Source: JBDKTH01 sp964558295
GTDB taxonomy: Bacteria; Planctomycetota; Planctomycetia; Pirellulales; Thermoguttaceae
Length of the DNA stretch: 31,691 nt
Direction: 5' to 3'
Assembly (NCBI GenBank): GCA_964558295.1
Contig: CAZLDQ010000046.1
Coordinates: 1-31,691, forward strand
Shown here: positions 8,163 through 18,100 of the stretch, piece by piece
How positions within the stretch are numbered: the stretch's first letter is position 1
Layout: every line of letters begins with the position of its first letter
Position numbers and translations under genes: made by a program
Notes under the pieces: model-generated
What the model saw: the letters and a program-made list of their open reading frames with translations, nothing else
What the model was told of the DNA's origin: nothing
The model's database searches: none

Positions 8163-10802
8163 ATGGGATCTGGTCGGTTGCCTATCCAGCCCTGCCAGCG
8201 TGAGTCTCGCTCGCCTGTCCAGAAGACCGCTGCGAAACCCGCCTCAGAAGGAGTCTCGCCGTTGGGCCCTACCTCGTGGAGCACGCACGAAGGCGGTGGC
8301 GAGGCGCAGCCGGACTGGGAACCGTCCAACGGCGGGCCTGGGGGATTTGACCCGGACCGGGCCTGGCTGAATGTGCGCGTGGTCCACCGGCCGTTGAATG
8401 CCTACCAATTGCTCGGGCTGCCTGCGTTCGAAGACGACGTGGACCGGATTCGGGCGGCAGCCAAGATGCAACGGGTGGCCATGCAGGCCCATCGCTTTGA
8501 ATCCTCGCCGGAGATTTGGGAAAACGTGAACGCCGAACTGGAAGAAGCCATTCGCATCCTCGTCGATCCGGATCAGAAGACTGCCTACGATGTGCACCTG
8601 CGGTTGCACGAGGAAGAAATCGACAAGACCCCGCCGATGTGGTTGGGAGCCCTGCCCAAGCGGGGGCAACCGGGCACGCGCGGCTGTTCGCAATGCCAAA
8701 CGCCGGCGCCGGCGACGCGGCGGTTTTGCAGCAATTGCGGCAGCCCGCTCTGGGAACCTTGCTTCCGTTGTGGGACCCTGGCCATGGCTGGCGAGAAGTT
8801 CTGTGGCGCATGCGGGGCCAATCTCTTGACAGGCATCGAGGAACAGATCCGTCTTTTCGGGATCAAGCTTCGCGAAGCCGAGCGTCTCCGCGCGGAGTGC
8901 CGCTACGAGGAAGCCTCTGCGCTGCTTGTGCCGTTCACGAAGATGGAACATTCACGCCTGCAGCCGTACCTTCGCCGTGCCCACGAGACGCTTCACGCAA
9001 TCAGCGACGATCGCCAACGAGCGCAGGAAGAAGTGAAGCAGAGATATCAGGAAGCACAACAGCGCGCAGCGGAAGGCGACTACGAGGGCGTCGTCGGGCT
9101 GCTGGAAGCAGTGCCCGGTCCACTGCGTACTGACACCATGACACAGCTTCTAGATGAGATGCGGATGCGTCTGACCCAGATCGCCGAACTTGACCGGCAG
9201 ATTCGCGAGGCGGTCAGTGCCAATCGGGTCGCGGAGGTGCTGCAGTTGGTCGACCAACTCTTGACCCTCAAGCCCGATCATCCCAACGCGTTGAAACTTG
9301 CCGTCAAGTTTCGCGAACACCTGATCAAGGCTTCACAGAAAAAGCTGGCGCAGTGCCAGTATGAAGCTGCCGTCAGTCAGCTTGAGCAGGTTCCCCAGGC
9401 AGTACGGAACGAAGCTTGGCAGCGTGCCCATGGGCGGGCCGCGGAACTTGTCTGGCTCACTTGGGATCTGTGCAATGCGCCGGTGGTTGATTCGACGCTG
9501 GTGGCGTTCGCCGAACGTCTGCTCCAGCAGGCGCCGGGCGATGCCAAAGTCAAAGCCGCCTGGGAAGAACTCCGGCGGCGTAGCCAACTGGGGCCTGGGG
9601 ATAGCCAGGAACTGGCGATTCGTTGGGCGGCCGCCCCCAAGGAGTCGTACGTGGGATGGCCGGTCGATTGGCTCACCGGTTTCCGGCGAATCGGAGTCAA
9701 AACGGACGTGAACCGGACCGCGTTGTTGGAGCATCCGAGCAGTTTCTTCGTGGCCGCCGGCTTGGCCCTCCAGGGGTTAGGAAAGGCGGCCGCCAAGTTG
9801 AACCTTCTGCCCGGCGATCGCGGTGTCCTGGGGACTGTCACGCAGTTTTGGCGCATGCGTCCCACGCGAGCCGCCTGGGGACTTGATCTCAGTTCCAGCG
9901 GCTTGAAGGCGGTCAAATTGTCGATGGACTCGCAACACGTGGTCGTGGAAGCGTGCGACTTCATCGAGCACAGGAAGCTGCTAAGCCAAACCGTCAATGA
10001 AGAAGAGGAAAAGACGCTCATCGAGGAGACGGTCAAGACCTTCCTTTCTCGGAATGATATCAAGTCGTGCCGGATCTGCCTGGGAGTGCCCAGTCGGATG
10101 GTTTTGGTTCGGCAGTTGAAGATCCCGCCGTTGGAAGAGACCAAGATGGCCGCGGTCCTGCAACTGGAAGCACGACGCTTGATGCCCCTTTCCTTGGAGG
10201 AGCTTGTCTGGGGATACGAGGTGCTTGAACCGGCCAAAGCTGAGGGCCGCAAAGAAGTGGACGTCGTCCTGGTTGCCGTCAAGCGTCTTCCGCTGAAGGA
10301 CCGTTTGGCCAAGCTCGAAACTCTGGGGCTTCCCGTTGATGTCGTGCAGAGCGACGCCCTGGCCCTTCACAGTCTTCTGAGCTATGAGTTTGGCTGGGGC
10401 AGCGATCGCGGAGACGAGACGCTCGCCGGCGACGTGAACGCGGTCACGGCGGTTGTCGATGTGGGAAGCGACACGACCAATAACCTCATGGTGTCGCCGC
10501 GGCTTGCCTGGTTTTACACCTCCGGTTTGGGATGTTACCATTTGACCAAAGCTCTCGTGCGGGAGCTTCAGTCAACCGCCGCTCAGGCCGAGCAACTCCA
10601 ACGCAACCCGGTCCTTGCGGAGAGTCTCGATCCGGTGTTGACCACCATGAACGCCTTCTTCGAGGAGCTTGGCCAAGAGATCCAATCGGCGAGTGCGCTT
10701 TTCGCAAAAGCCCATCGGCACAAGCGTGTCGAGCGAATCCTCGGTGTCGGAGGCGGTTTCCAGACTCACGGGTTGCTGCGTTACTTGCGATTAGGGCGGT
10801 AG
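8163..10802 (+). CDS. J-like/zinc-ribbon/helical protein fused to a permuted PilM domain
   Basis: This 879-residue protein is a fusion. Residues 78-150 resemble a J-like domain (NAYQLLGLP ... LVDPDQKTAYD) without the HPD tripeptide. Residues 175-218 carry four CxxC pairs, a double zinc ribbon (CSQCQ, CSNCG, CFRCG, CGACG). Residues 225-480 are helical, TPR-like. Residues 568-879 are an actin-like PilM domain: WGLDLSSSGLKAVKL (phosphate-1 loop), CLGVPSRMVLVRQLKIPPL, LEARRLMPLSLEELVWGY, DVGSDTTN (phosphate-2) and ILGVGGG. It stops abruptly after LLRYLRLGR. The expected PilM tail is instead found at residues 497-550, before the domain: GWPVDWLTGFRRI ... AAGLALQGLG ... LNLLP. PilM normally sits on the inner face of the membrane and binds PilN. 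A start at TTG 8262 has a better ribosome site (GAAGGAG, 8-base gap) than ATG 8163. Confidence 0.9.
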   Translation: MGSGRLPIQPCQRESRSPVQKTAAKPASEGVSPLGPTSWSTHEGGGEAQPDWEPSNGGPGGFDPDRAWLNVRVVHRPLNAYQLLGLPAFEDDVDRIRAAAKMQRVAMQAHRFESSPEIWENVNAELEEAIRILVDPDQKTAYDVHLRLHEEEIDKTPPMWLGALPKRGQPGTRGCSQCQTPAPATRRFCSNCGSPLWEPCFRCGTLAMAGEKFCGACGANLLTGIEEQIRLFGIKLREAERLRAECRYEEASALLVPFTKMEHSRLQPYLRRAHETLHAISDDRQRAQEEVKQRYQEAQQRAAEGDYEGVVGLLEAVPGPLRTDTMTQLLDEMRMRLTQIAELDRQIREAVSANRVAEVLQLVDQLLTLKPDHPNALKLAVKFREHLIKASQKKLAQCQYEAAVSQLEQVPQAVRNEAWQRAHGRAAELVWLTWDLCNAPVVDSTLVAFAERLLQQAPGDAKVKAAWEELRRRSQLGPGDSQELAIRWAAAPKESYVGWPVDWLTGFRRIGVKTDVNRTALLEHPSSFFVAAGLALQGLGKAAAKLNLLPGDRGVLGTVTQFWRMRPTRAAWGLDLSSSGLKAVKLSMDSQHVVVEACDFIEHRKLLSQTVNEEEEKTLIEETVKTFLSRNDIKSCRICLGVPSRMVLVRQLKIPPLEETKMAAVLQLEARRLMPLSLEELVWGYEVLEPAKAEGRKEVDVVLVAVKRLPLKDRLAKLETLGLPVDVVQSDALALHSLLSYEFGWGSDRGDETLAGDVNAVTAVVDVGSDTTNNLMVSPRLAWFYTSGLGCYHLTKALVRELQSTAAQAEQLQRNPVLAESLDPVLTTMNAFFEELGQEIQSASALFAKAHRHKRVERILGVGGGFQTHGLLRYLRLGR

Positions 10803-10946
10803 GGCGGTCGTGGTGGACTCCCAGGGCAGTACGCTATCCGAGGACGGCTTCAGTCTGTCCGAAAGGGGGGAAGATTGCCATAGACAGCCTGCGGCAGATT
10901 TGGGAAAGTAGGCGGTCTGTAGGAGGTGGCCGCATTAACAGGCGAG

Positions 10947-12236
10947 ATGGCACGGATGGCCGACTATCAATTCAAAAGCCGCAGTTTCTGGGGATGGCTC
11001 TTTTTCTGGCTGTCGTGGCTGAATCCCTTCCGCTTACCCGCGTTTGTTCGGTCTCCCCTGACCCAGGTCTCGCGGCGGCTAGGGTGGTTTACGACCGGGA
11101 TGAATGTCCGGCGTGGCGTCAATCTAGCCGTGGCTTCGGTGGAGTATGCCTTGAACCGGAAACGGGTCGTCTCGTTTCCCACGATGGTGAAGATCGATAT
11201 CAGTCCGCTGTGCAATCTCCACTGCACGATTTGTGTGCATGCCTATCCGCGTGGGAATCCCGATCTGGAAGCGCAGAGGTTTGGTGGCAGGCCGCTGATG
11301 AGCTTGGATCAGTATCGTCAAATCATCGAACAGATTCGGGGGAAGGCAAGTGCGGTGTCGCTCTACTACTTGGGGGATCCCTACATCCATCCCGAGATCG
11401 ATGCGATGTGTCGCATTGCGGCCGATGCCGGGTTGAGCGTCCACCTCAATTCGAATCTCAGCTTTCACTTCAGCGATGAACGGATCGAACAGATCGTCCG
11501 TAGTGGCGTGACCCACTTGACAGTGTGCGTGGACGGGTTGAGCCAGGAGGTTTACCAGCGGACGCGGGTTGGCGGCAAGATCGATCTGGTGATGTCCAAC
11601 CTCCGCCGCGTCTGTGAGGCCCGGCGGCGAGCTGGCTTGCGTTATCCCAAAGTTGAGGTCCAATATATTCGTTTTCAACACAACGCCCACGAAGTCGAGG
11701 CGGCCGAACGACTGTGTGGGGAGATCGGGGTGGACCAATTCGTGTCGTTTTGGGGAAGCCTTCACAACTACACCGATTTGAATCCTGAGAAAATTCGCGT
11801 CAACGGTCCGCGGCCAAGCAGTCGGCTGCCACAGTGTGCCTGGCCCTACTTCGGTGTATTGATCAAGTACAACGGTGATGTGATCCCCTGCTGCAATCAT
11901 CGTCTGGGGAAACAGTACACCGCGGAGGGGGACAGACTCGTACTCGGAAACGTCTTTCAGACGAGTCTGAAAGAGATCTGGAATTCTCCCGAGTATCAAC
12001 GCATTCGTGGGCTAATGACGCACCCCGAACGTGCCATGTCCGAGCCAGACATGAGGAATCTCTTCTGTTTCGGTTGTCCGACGATTTTCCAGACCGACAT
12101 CCACACGCACTTCCTGGACGCCAAGAGTCATTCCTATGACGAGTTGTACCAGATCGACGAGAAGCACGTCCCGGTACGCCGTCCTTGGTTGGCTGAATCA
12201 CGCTGCCCAACTGCCAACACACCGGGTTCGGATTGA
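10947..12236 (+). CDS. Radical SAM/SPASM domain protein
   Basis: This is a ~429-residue radical SAM enzyme. The cluster motif is CNLHCTIC (residues 89-96 from the ATG at 10947), a standard CX3CX2C that binds the SAM-coordinating 4Fe-4S cluster. The YYLGDPYIHPEI stretch is the glycine-rich region before the second strand. A C-terminal SPASM-like region has CAWP, VIPCCNH and CFGC (residues 297, 315-316, 374, 377), with the usual LGNVFQTSLKEIWNSPEYQ signature. The N-terminus has a tryptophan-rich amphipathic stretch (FWGWLFFWLSWLNPF) that may bind the membrane. Start choice is uncertain: GTG 10926, ATG 10947 and ATG 10956 are all in frame. SPASM proteins mature peptides or modify small substrates; I see no precursor peptide nearby, and the substrate is unknown. 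It lies 144 bases after the PilM fusion. Confidence 0.92.
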   Translation: MARMADYQFKSRSFWGWLFFWLSWLNPFRLPAFVRSPLTQVSRRLGWFTTGMNVRRGVNLAVASVEYALNRKRVVSFPTMVKIDISPLCNLHCTICVHAYPRGNPDLEAQRFGGRPLMSLDQYRQIIEQIRGKASAVSLYYLGDPYIHPEIDAMCRIAADAGLSVHLNSNLSFHFSDERIEQIVRSGVTHLTVCVDGLSQEVYQRTRVGGKIDLVMSNLRRVCEARRRAGLRYPKVEVQYIRFQHNAHEVEAAERLCGEIGVDQFVSFWGSLHNYTDLNPEKIRVNGPRPSSRLPQCAWPYFGVLIKYNGDVIPCCNHRLGKQYTAEGDRLVLGNVFQTSLKEIWNSPEYQRIRGLMTHPERAMSEPDMRNLFCFGCPTIFQTDIHTHFLDAKSHSYDELYQIDEKHVPVRRPWLAESRCPTANTPGSD

Positions 12237-12244
12237 CCGATGAG

Positions 12245-13126
12245 TCAGTCTTCGGGTTGGACCGACGACGCTGGTTCCGGTTTGGACGCCGGTGGCTCTG
12301 CCGGAGCAGGGACGGCTGAGGAGTCGACGGGCGGGGCAGGCTCGGCGGGAGGCGGCGTGTTCCTTGGTCCCTGCTCTGCTCCCGGAGTCGCTCTGGCCCC
12401 CGGATGCGTCTGGTTATCTGCCGGGGGGGGAGGGCCTTGGTTGGCTGGCTGCGAAGGCCCAAGCGTACCCGGGGAAAGCGAGGGCTCTCCATTGGATGGC
12501 GGCATTGGGCCCGCCGTTGGGGGCTGCGGTTGTGTTTTCGGGGGGGACAGGTTTGCCGAACGGGTTACCAACCGTCCCGTATGCACTTCATGGATATAGG
12601 CCGTCACCCAGCCGTCTGTGGCTGCGGCCTGTGCACGAACTGGGATATCAGCACCGTAATAGGTCATTGGACAACCATTGAGTGCCAGAATGACGTCCCC
12701 GTAGGTCAAGCACATCCGTTCGGCGTCCGAACACGGCATCCCGGCGACAATCCTGTACCCATACCCGGGGCACCCAATCTACTGCAAGCCGATTCGCCGG
12801 GGGGGGCCCGGGGGGGTAGGCGGGCTTGGACTCGTCGAAACGATGGCCAATCCGGAGGCTTCGGGATTCGGTACTGGGCGGCGGTCTGACGCCTCGGGCT
12901 GGCCAAACGGTGGTGGTTCGGCCGACGCTCCTGGGGCGACCGCAGGGGGCGGGACGGTTGGTTCGGGGACGGCGGAAGTGGCGGACCGAGTTGGGAGTAT
13001 CCAAGGGGGATTCACCATGGCCTGATTGTCTGGCGTTGTCGGAGATACGGCAACTGTCGGCAAGGCCCCGGCCAGGACGAGCCATACGACAATTCCAACC
13101 GCACTCCAGCATACGGTCGTCTTCAT
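12245..13126 (-). pseudogene. Secreted proline-rich PDZ-like protein interrupted by an in-frame TAG
   Basis: One reading frame runs from the ATG at 13126 to the stop at 12245 and is broken by a single TAG at 12779-12781. The start has an excellent ribosome site (AGGAGGAG, 6-base gap). The first part has a signal peptide (about residues 1-27, ending GALPTVAVS), then a long Pro/Ala/Ser linker. Right across the TAG the frame reads RRIGLQ-stop-IGCPGYGYRIVAG, then DAERMCLTYGDVILALNG and GWVTAYIHEVHTGR. That is a PDZ-like fold, with GDVILALNG as the typical core strand. A second proline-rich tail follows. The domain is continuous across the stop, so this is a nonsense mutation, a readthrough codon or a sequencing error, not two genes. 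A G8-CCC-G7 tract lies next to it at 12799-12816. It is convergent with the radical SAM gene, 8 bases apart. Confidence 0.75.
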
Positions 13127-13455
13127 GATAGTCTCCTCCTTTTCAAAGCAATTGGCCGGTCAACCGGCTGCGTGAGGGGCTCGAATCGTTTGTCCAGAAG
13201 TGCAATTTCCAGACCATCTCGGTAACATGTCGGGGCCAAGGCATGTTTCAACGAGGCTGCCAGCACGGGACGCGGGGACCTGCTGAGACACGGCTCCGAA
13301 AGAGCGAGGCCTCTGCCGGGGAAATGGGGAAATGAGGTGGTCGTGCTTGACTTGCCCCGTTGCCAGGACTACCTTGGTACGAATGAGCCCTCACGTCCCC
13401 CCCAACAGGGACGTATTCCATCCTTGAATCCCCACCAAGCTTGAAGGAGCCAACT
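13127..13455. other. Intergenic region between divergent genes
   Basis: This 329-base gap separates the minus-strand PDZ-like gene from the Gfo/Idh/MocA gene, so promoters for both are expected. A weak plus-strand candidate is listed at 13347-13375. The AGGAGG-type site for the minus gene is at 13133-13140 and AAGGAG for the plus gene at 13444-13449. No further gene was seen. Confidence 0.5.
13347..13375 (+). promoter_or_regulatory. Weak candidate promoter for the oxidoreductase gene
   Basis: TTGACT (5 of 6 to the -35 consensus) is followed after 17 bases by TACCTT (3 of 6 to the -10 consensus), 81 bases before the ATG. Planctomycete promoters are poorly defined, so this is only a candidate. 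Confidence 0.2.
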
Positions 13456-14760
13456 ATGGCAACCCAACCTTCGTCGCGGCGTGATTTCCTGAAATTGTCC
13501 ACAGCGGCAGCCGTGGGTACGGCGATGGCCAGCGCCTTGCCGGTCGAGCGAAGCGTCCATGCGGCCGGGCGCGACGGCTTCAGGATCGGTCTGATCGGTT
13601 GCGGCGGTCGCGGAAGCGGCGCCGCGGCCAATGCCATGAATGCAGGCAAGGATATCAAGCTGGTGGCCATGGCCGACGTGTTTGACGAGCATCTGCAAGG
13701 CGCCCGGCAGCGGCTCAAGACGATGTATCCCGAACAGGTTGCGGTGAACGATGACCACTGCTTCGTCGGCTTCGACGCTTACCAGCAACTGATTGCCAGC
13801 GACGTGGACGTGGTCTTGATTGCCGCCGCTTCACACTTCCACCCAGTGATGCTCGAGGCGGCGGTCAACGCAGGCAAACATGTGTTTTGCGAGAAACCGC
13901 ATTCGCTGGACGTTCCGGGACTGAAGCGGGGGATGGCAGCCGCCGAGGAGGCGAAGAAGAAGAACCTCGCCCTGGTCTCCGGGCTCTGCTGGCGCTACGA
14001 CCCAGGCGTGCGCGAAGCGATGAATCGCGTGGCCGACGGCGCGATCGGTGAGATCGTCGCGATTCAGGAGACGTACATCGGCGTTCCCTATCTGGTGCGC
14101 GAACGCAAGCCGGAATGGAATGAGATGTACTTCCAGATGAAGGACTGGTACCACTTCAACTGGCTCTCCGGCGACCAGATGGGCCAGCAACTGATCCATA
14201 GCCTGGACAAGGCCTCGTGGGCAATGGGGGACAAGCCGCCCGTGAAGGCTTGGGGGCTTGGCGGACGCCAGGTGTGCATCGAGCCGAAGTATGGTGATCA
14301 GTTCGACCACCACGCCGTGGTCTACGAATATGAAAACGGCGTGCGCGTTTTCGGCTTCACTCGCGACCAGGTTGGTTGCTACAACGAGGTGAGCGACGTG
14401 ATCTTCGGCACCAAGGGACGCTGCTACCTGCCGAGCAAGCCGCGAATCGAAGGCGCGACCAACTGGCGCTACGAAGGGGCCAAGGCGAGCATGTACGATG
14501 TGGAACACAAGGAGATGTTCGACTCGATCCGCGCGGGCAAGCCGATCAACAACAGCAACTACATGTTCACCAGCACCATGCTCGGGATTTTGGGACAGAT
14601 GGTCTGCTATACGGGGCAGATGATCACCTGGGAGCAGGCGATGAGTTCGCAGTTGTCCTTTGCCCTGCCGAAGTACGGCTTTGACGTTGAACCGCCGGTC
14701 AAGCCGGGACCCGACGGCATCTACCCGACGGCCATGCCGGGCGTGACGAAGTTTATCTGA
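13456..14760 (+). CDS. Tat-exported Gfo/Idh/MocA family oxidoreductase
   Basis: This 434-residue protein starts at the ATG at 13456 with AAGGAG six bases upstream; a longer frame from 13441 would swallow that site. The N-terminus is a twin-arginine signal (SRRDFLK at residues 7-13, then an Ala-rich hydrophobic stretch to about 37). The mature part opens with a Rossmann fold, GLIGCGGRGSG at 45-55, and DVDVVLIAAASHFHP. The EKP motif (146-148) is the family's conserved lysine region. Family knowledge: NAD(P)-dependent oxidation or reduction of sugars and related compounds, usually with a tightly bound cofactor when Tat-exported. These are heavily expanded in planctomycetes; the substrate here is unknown. 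A strong hairpin follows, so it is probably its own transcription unit. Confidence 0.94.
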   Translation: MATQPSSRRDFLKLSTAAAVGTAMASALPVERSVHAAGRDGFRIGLIGCGGRGSGAAANAMNAGKDIKLVAMADVFDEHLQGARQRLKTMYPEQVAVNDDHCFVGFDAYQQLIASDVDVVLIAAASHFHPVMLEAAVNAGKHVFCEKPHSLDVPGLKRGMAAAEEAKKKNLALVSGLCWRYDPGVREAMNRVADGAIGEIVAIQETYIGVPYLVRERKPEWNEMYFQMKDWYHFNWLSGDQMGQQLIHSLDKASWAMGDKPPVKAWGLGGRQVCIEPKYGDQFDHHAVVYEYENGVRVFGFTRDQVGCYNEVSDVIFGTKGRCYLPSKPRIEGATNWRYEGAKASMYDVEHKEMFDSIRAGKPINNSNYMFTSTMLGILGQMVCYTGQMITWEQAMSSQLSFALPKYGFDVEPPVKPGPDGIYPTAMPGVTKFI

Positions 14761-14772
14761 CGATTCCCGACG

Positions 14773-14801
14773 CCCATCGCAGAGGTCCTCTCTGCGATGG
14801 G
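14773..14801 (+). terminator. Strong hairpin after the oxidoreductase gene
   Basis: CCCATCGCAGAG (14773-14784) and CTCTGCGATGGG (14790-14801) form a perfect 12-bp stem with a 5-base loop, 12 bases after the stop. No long T run follows, but position and stability fit a terminator. Confidence 0.7.
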
Positions 14802-15050
14802 TTCGGCCGTCTCTTGCGCGTTCAGAAGCGAGCGACTTTGACGATTGTAGGGATGGTAGTGCGAATGGCACTTTTTGCATGAGGATCCTGCCATCGCAGC
14901 CGATAAGAAAGACTGTCGTCCGTCGGACCTCGGACAGAGGTAACTGGAGACTGACTCGCCCCCTGTTGTTCCGCCTAGATACGGGGGGGCAGTCTCAAAC
15001 AGGGTGAGTGAGGATTTCGGGAACGGTGGAGCAGTCAGCCAGACACTCTG

Positions 15051-15085
15051 GCCCCTTCGTAGGTTGACAAGGCCTGCGAAGGGGC
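15051..15085. terminator. Hairpin after the double-FAD gene
   Basis: GCCCCTTCG (15051-15059) and CGAAGGGGC (15077-15085) form a perfect 9-bp stem with a 17-base loop, 18 bases beyond the stop of the minus-strand gene. The T-rich side (TTTGGGTTTCTT) is on the plus strand, so it may also end transcripts coming from the left. Confidence 0.5.
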
Positions 15086-15102
15086 TTTGGGTTTCTTGGG
15101 CG

Positions 15103-18100
15103 TTATCGGTATGGGGTGCCAGAGGCCTTCAGGACCGCTTGGGCATGGCGGGCGAAATGGCCCCGCAGGTCGCTGGTGTACTGTTGGAGTGTCTTCTTGC
15201 CCAGGTCCTGGTAGTCGCCGCAACGATAGAGCGCCCGGGCGATGGCCACTTCACGCACCGAGGACATGCGCGGATCGCCCGCCGCCTTCTTGTCTTCGAG
15301 CGAGGTGTACGCATGACCGGCGACATCGGGCAGGGCGAGCAGCCCGGCCAACGGTTGCGCAGCGCGCGGGTCGCCGATCAGTTCCAGGGCCAGGCAAACC
15401 GATCGGTAGTGGGAGAAGTGTGAACGAGGCGTAAGCTGCTTGAGCTTTTCGAGGATCGCCGGAACCGCCTCGGGCCGGCGTGTGTGGCCGAGGGCCACGA
15501 GCGTGTTGTCGAGATTGCTCATCGACCACCCAACCTGGACCGCGCGGGGGAAGTCGGGACCAATGCGCCAGTCGGGAATTTCGTCCCACTTGGTCGCTGC
15601 GGACAACTCAGCCACGAGCGTTTCGACGCCTGTGGCGTCCCCCAGCATCCCCAGGACTTTCGCGTAGGCCAGCTTTGCTTCGCCGTCGGCCGAGGTATAC
15701 GCTTCGCGTACCAGCGGCAGCGCCTGTTCCGGGTGCGACATGATGATCGCCGTGCTCGCGTAGTCGGTCAGGATTGTTTTGACCGCGGCGGCGATGCGTT
15801 CCGGCGGCAGCGGGAGCGAGTCTTTGTCGGTCAACACTCGCTGATCGAGATTTCCCACTTCGACCAGATGCTTCTGCAACGCCCGAACGTCGATCCCTCG
15901 CGGCCCGACGCCGGCCTTGGAGGCCATCGCGGCGGCCACCCCCGCTGCATAGCCCTGGTTTTGGATGTCGGGCTGCATGCGCACGACCGGCTGGGCGTCG
16001 CGATGGTAACTGAGCCCGATGCCGGCCACGAGAATCCCGTCCAATCCACGCGGCAGGAGCGAGCGATAGGGCATGTCGCTTTTCAACAATCGCTTCATGG
16101 GGTGTTTCAGGAGCAGGAACGGCTCGACAATATAGCCGTGCGTGTCATATCCGGCAGACGCCTGGACAATCGTGTCGGGAAACGTCCGCTGCATGGCGAT
16201 GTCGAGAAACGTGACGGTGATGTCGCCGACGATCTGTTGCCGCTCCCGGGTATCGACCAGTTGCCCCAGATCAAAAGCCGTGGCATAGCGGTTCTTGGCA
16301 GTGACCAGCAACTGCCAGACGTCGACCATGTCGGTCTCGTCGGTGAACGTGTAATCGGTATTCGTGTAGGTGGCGCCGAGTTGACGCGGGGGCAGGCCAG
16401 TCCCCTGCATGGCGAACTCATTCGCGCCGGTGTAGACACACGCAGCGCCGGCGGCGGCTGCGATGTCGGCGTTGCCGGTGGCATCGATGACCACGTCGGC
16501 CAGAACGACACCGCGGCCCTGGGGGGTGACGACGACCGCTCCGGTGACACGTTTCTGATGGACGAGGGCCCCACAACCGATGGCGCCGAACCAGACGTCG
16601 GCCCCGGCTTTTTCCAACTCGCTGCGGTACCACTCCATGCGCTGTTCGATCACCCAATCGGCGCCGCCGGCAACCTCCTTGGTAAACCCAACGCGGTTGC
16701 CGGAGCAGTAACGGGAAATGGCGCCCGTGGTGCCGACGCCTCCCAGGCCGGAGAGATACTCGACGACGAGCGTCTTGGCTCCCTGCCGGGCGGCTCCGAT
16801 GCTGGCCGGAGCCCCGCCTGTCCCTCCGCCGATGACCACCACGTCATATTTGCCCCAGACGGGTAGCGATCGCGTTTCCTGCGGAACGGTCGGCGACTTC
16901 TGCGTGGGACGGACGCCGGCGAGGATCTCGCCCACATCGCCCGGTACCACGCCAGCCGCGGCCGGTCCCCCCGGGACGTTCGCCCCACGTGGCACCGCAA
17001 GCCCCTGGGCCTCTTGGGCTGCGGCCATGCCCAGTCGCCGGCCCAACTCGATGAGGGCTAGCGGACGCATCAGCTTCTCCGCTTGCGTGCGGGAGATGTC
17101 GGCATGAGCGCCCAAGACAAAAATGCGCCCCACGCCTTTCGGCCGGAAAGCGTCCAAGGGTAAAGGTTGGACGCCGTGCCATTCGCCCGTGGCGGTTGCC
17201 TGGCCGTGGATCGCATCGGGCGGGATCTGGAAGAGGACGTCGGAAGTGAACTGCTGTTCGGGATGATAGGTCAGGCCCCGGGCCGTCTGGTCCGCCCGGG
17301 CCAGGGCCGCGTAGCTTCCGTCGGCCATCGGCAATTGGAACGTGTACTCGATAATCGAAAAGTCGCCGCTGGAGGTGCCGACCTGATTGGGGAAGGGGCC
17401 GCGATAGGGGGGCGCGATGACCCGGGCTGTCAGCCCTTCGCCGGTTCGCGGTTCACCGCCGATCACCACACGGCGGAACGTATGGTTTCCCGCCGGATAC
17501 GGGCGAACCTTAGCACCGGCCAGTCGGGCAACCGTGGCATGGTCCGTTGCGTCGATCACCACTTTGGCAATCACCGCCTGACGTCCGGCGCGGTTGGCCA
17601 TCACGATCCCGCACGGTTGACCTTGCTCGTCGCGCAACACGTCGGTCGGATAGCTTCCGTAGAGGAAACTGGCCCCGGCGTCCAACAAGGCTTCATCCAA
17701 GACCTTTTTGACGTGCATTGGTCGCGGCCAGGGTTTGGGCGGGGCTTTGCCATCGGACGGGGCGAGGATCTCGATCTCTCCCAAGAGCACTCGGGACGCG
17801 CGGGCGGCCTTCTTGACGAAGAACTTCACGTAGCGGGCTTTCGTGCGGAGCGGCGCCTGCAAATGGACACACAGCCCTTGGCGACTCGAAGGCGTGTTGG
17901 CGATCACCGTTTGCTCGGTCCAAGTCTTTTTGTCGTTGCTTGTGAAGACCGTAATGCTTTCGACGGCATATCCGCCGCTGGAAGGCTGATGATAGAGGCG
18001 AATGCCCACGTCGGCAATGTCTTGGACCTTCTGCAAGTCGGCCGTAATGTTCACATCGCTGTTGTACTGCACGCTATCGTTGGTCGGCTGGCCCCAACGG

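Larger units (their letters stand above)
14761..15102. other. Intergenic region between convergent genes
   Basis: This 342-base gap lies between two gene ends. It carries one strong hairpin near each end (14773-14801 and 15051-15085). The middle holds only weak, imperfect inverted repeats and no gene that I can support. Confidence 0.5.

Noticed and set aside
10803..10946. Possible frameshifted continuation of the PilM domain after 10802
   Set aside because: None of the three frames continues with PilM-like sequence, while the missing C-terminal piece is found upstream within the same protein.
12240..12889. Plus-strand frames (119-161 codons) over the PDZ-like gene
   Set aside because: Gly/Ala/Arg-biased shadows of the proline-rich minus-strand coding sequence.
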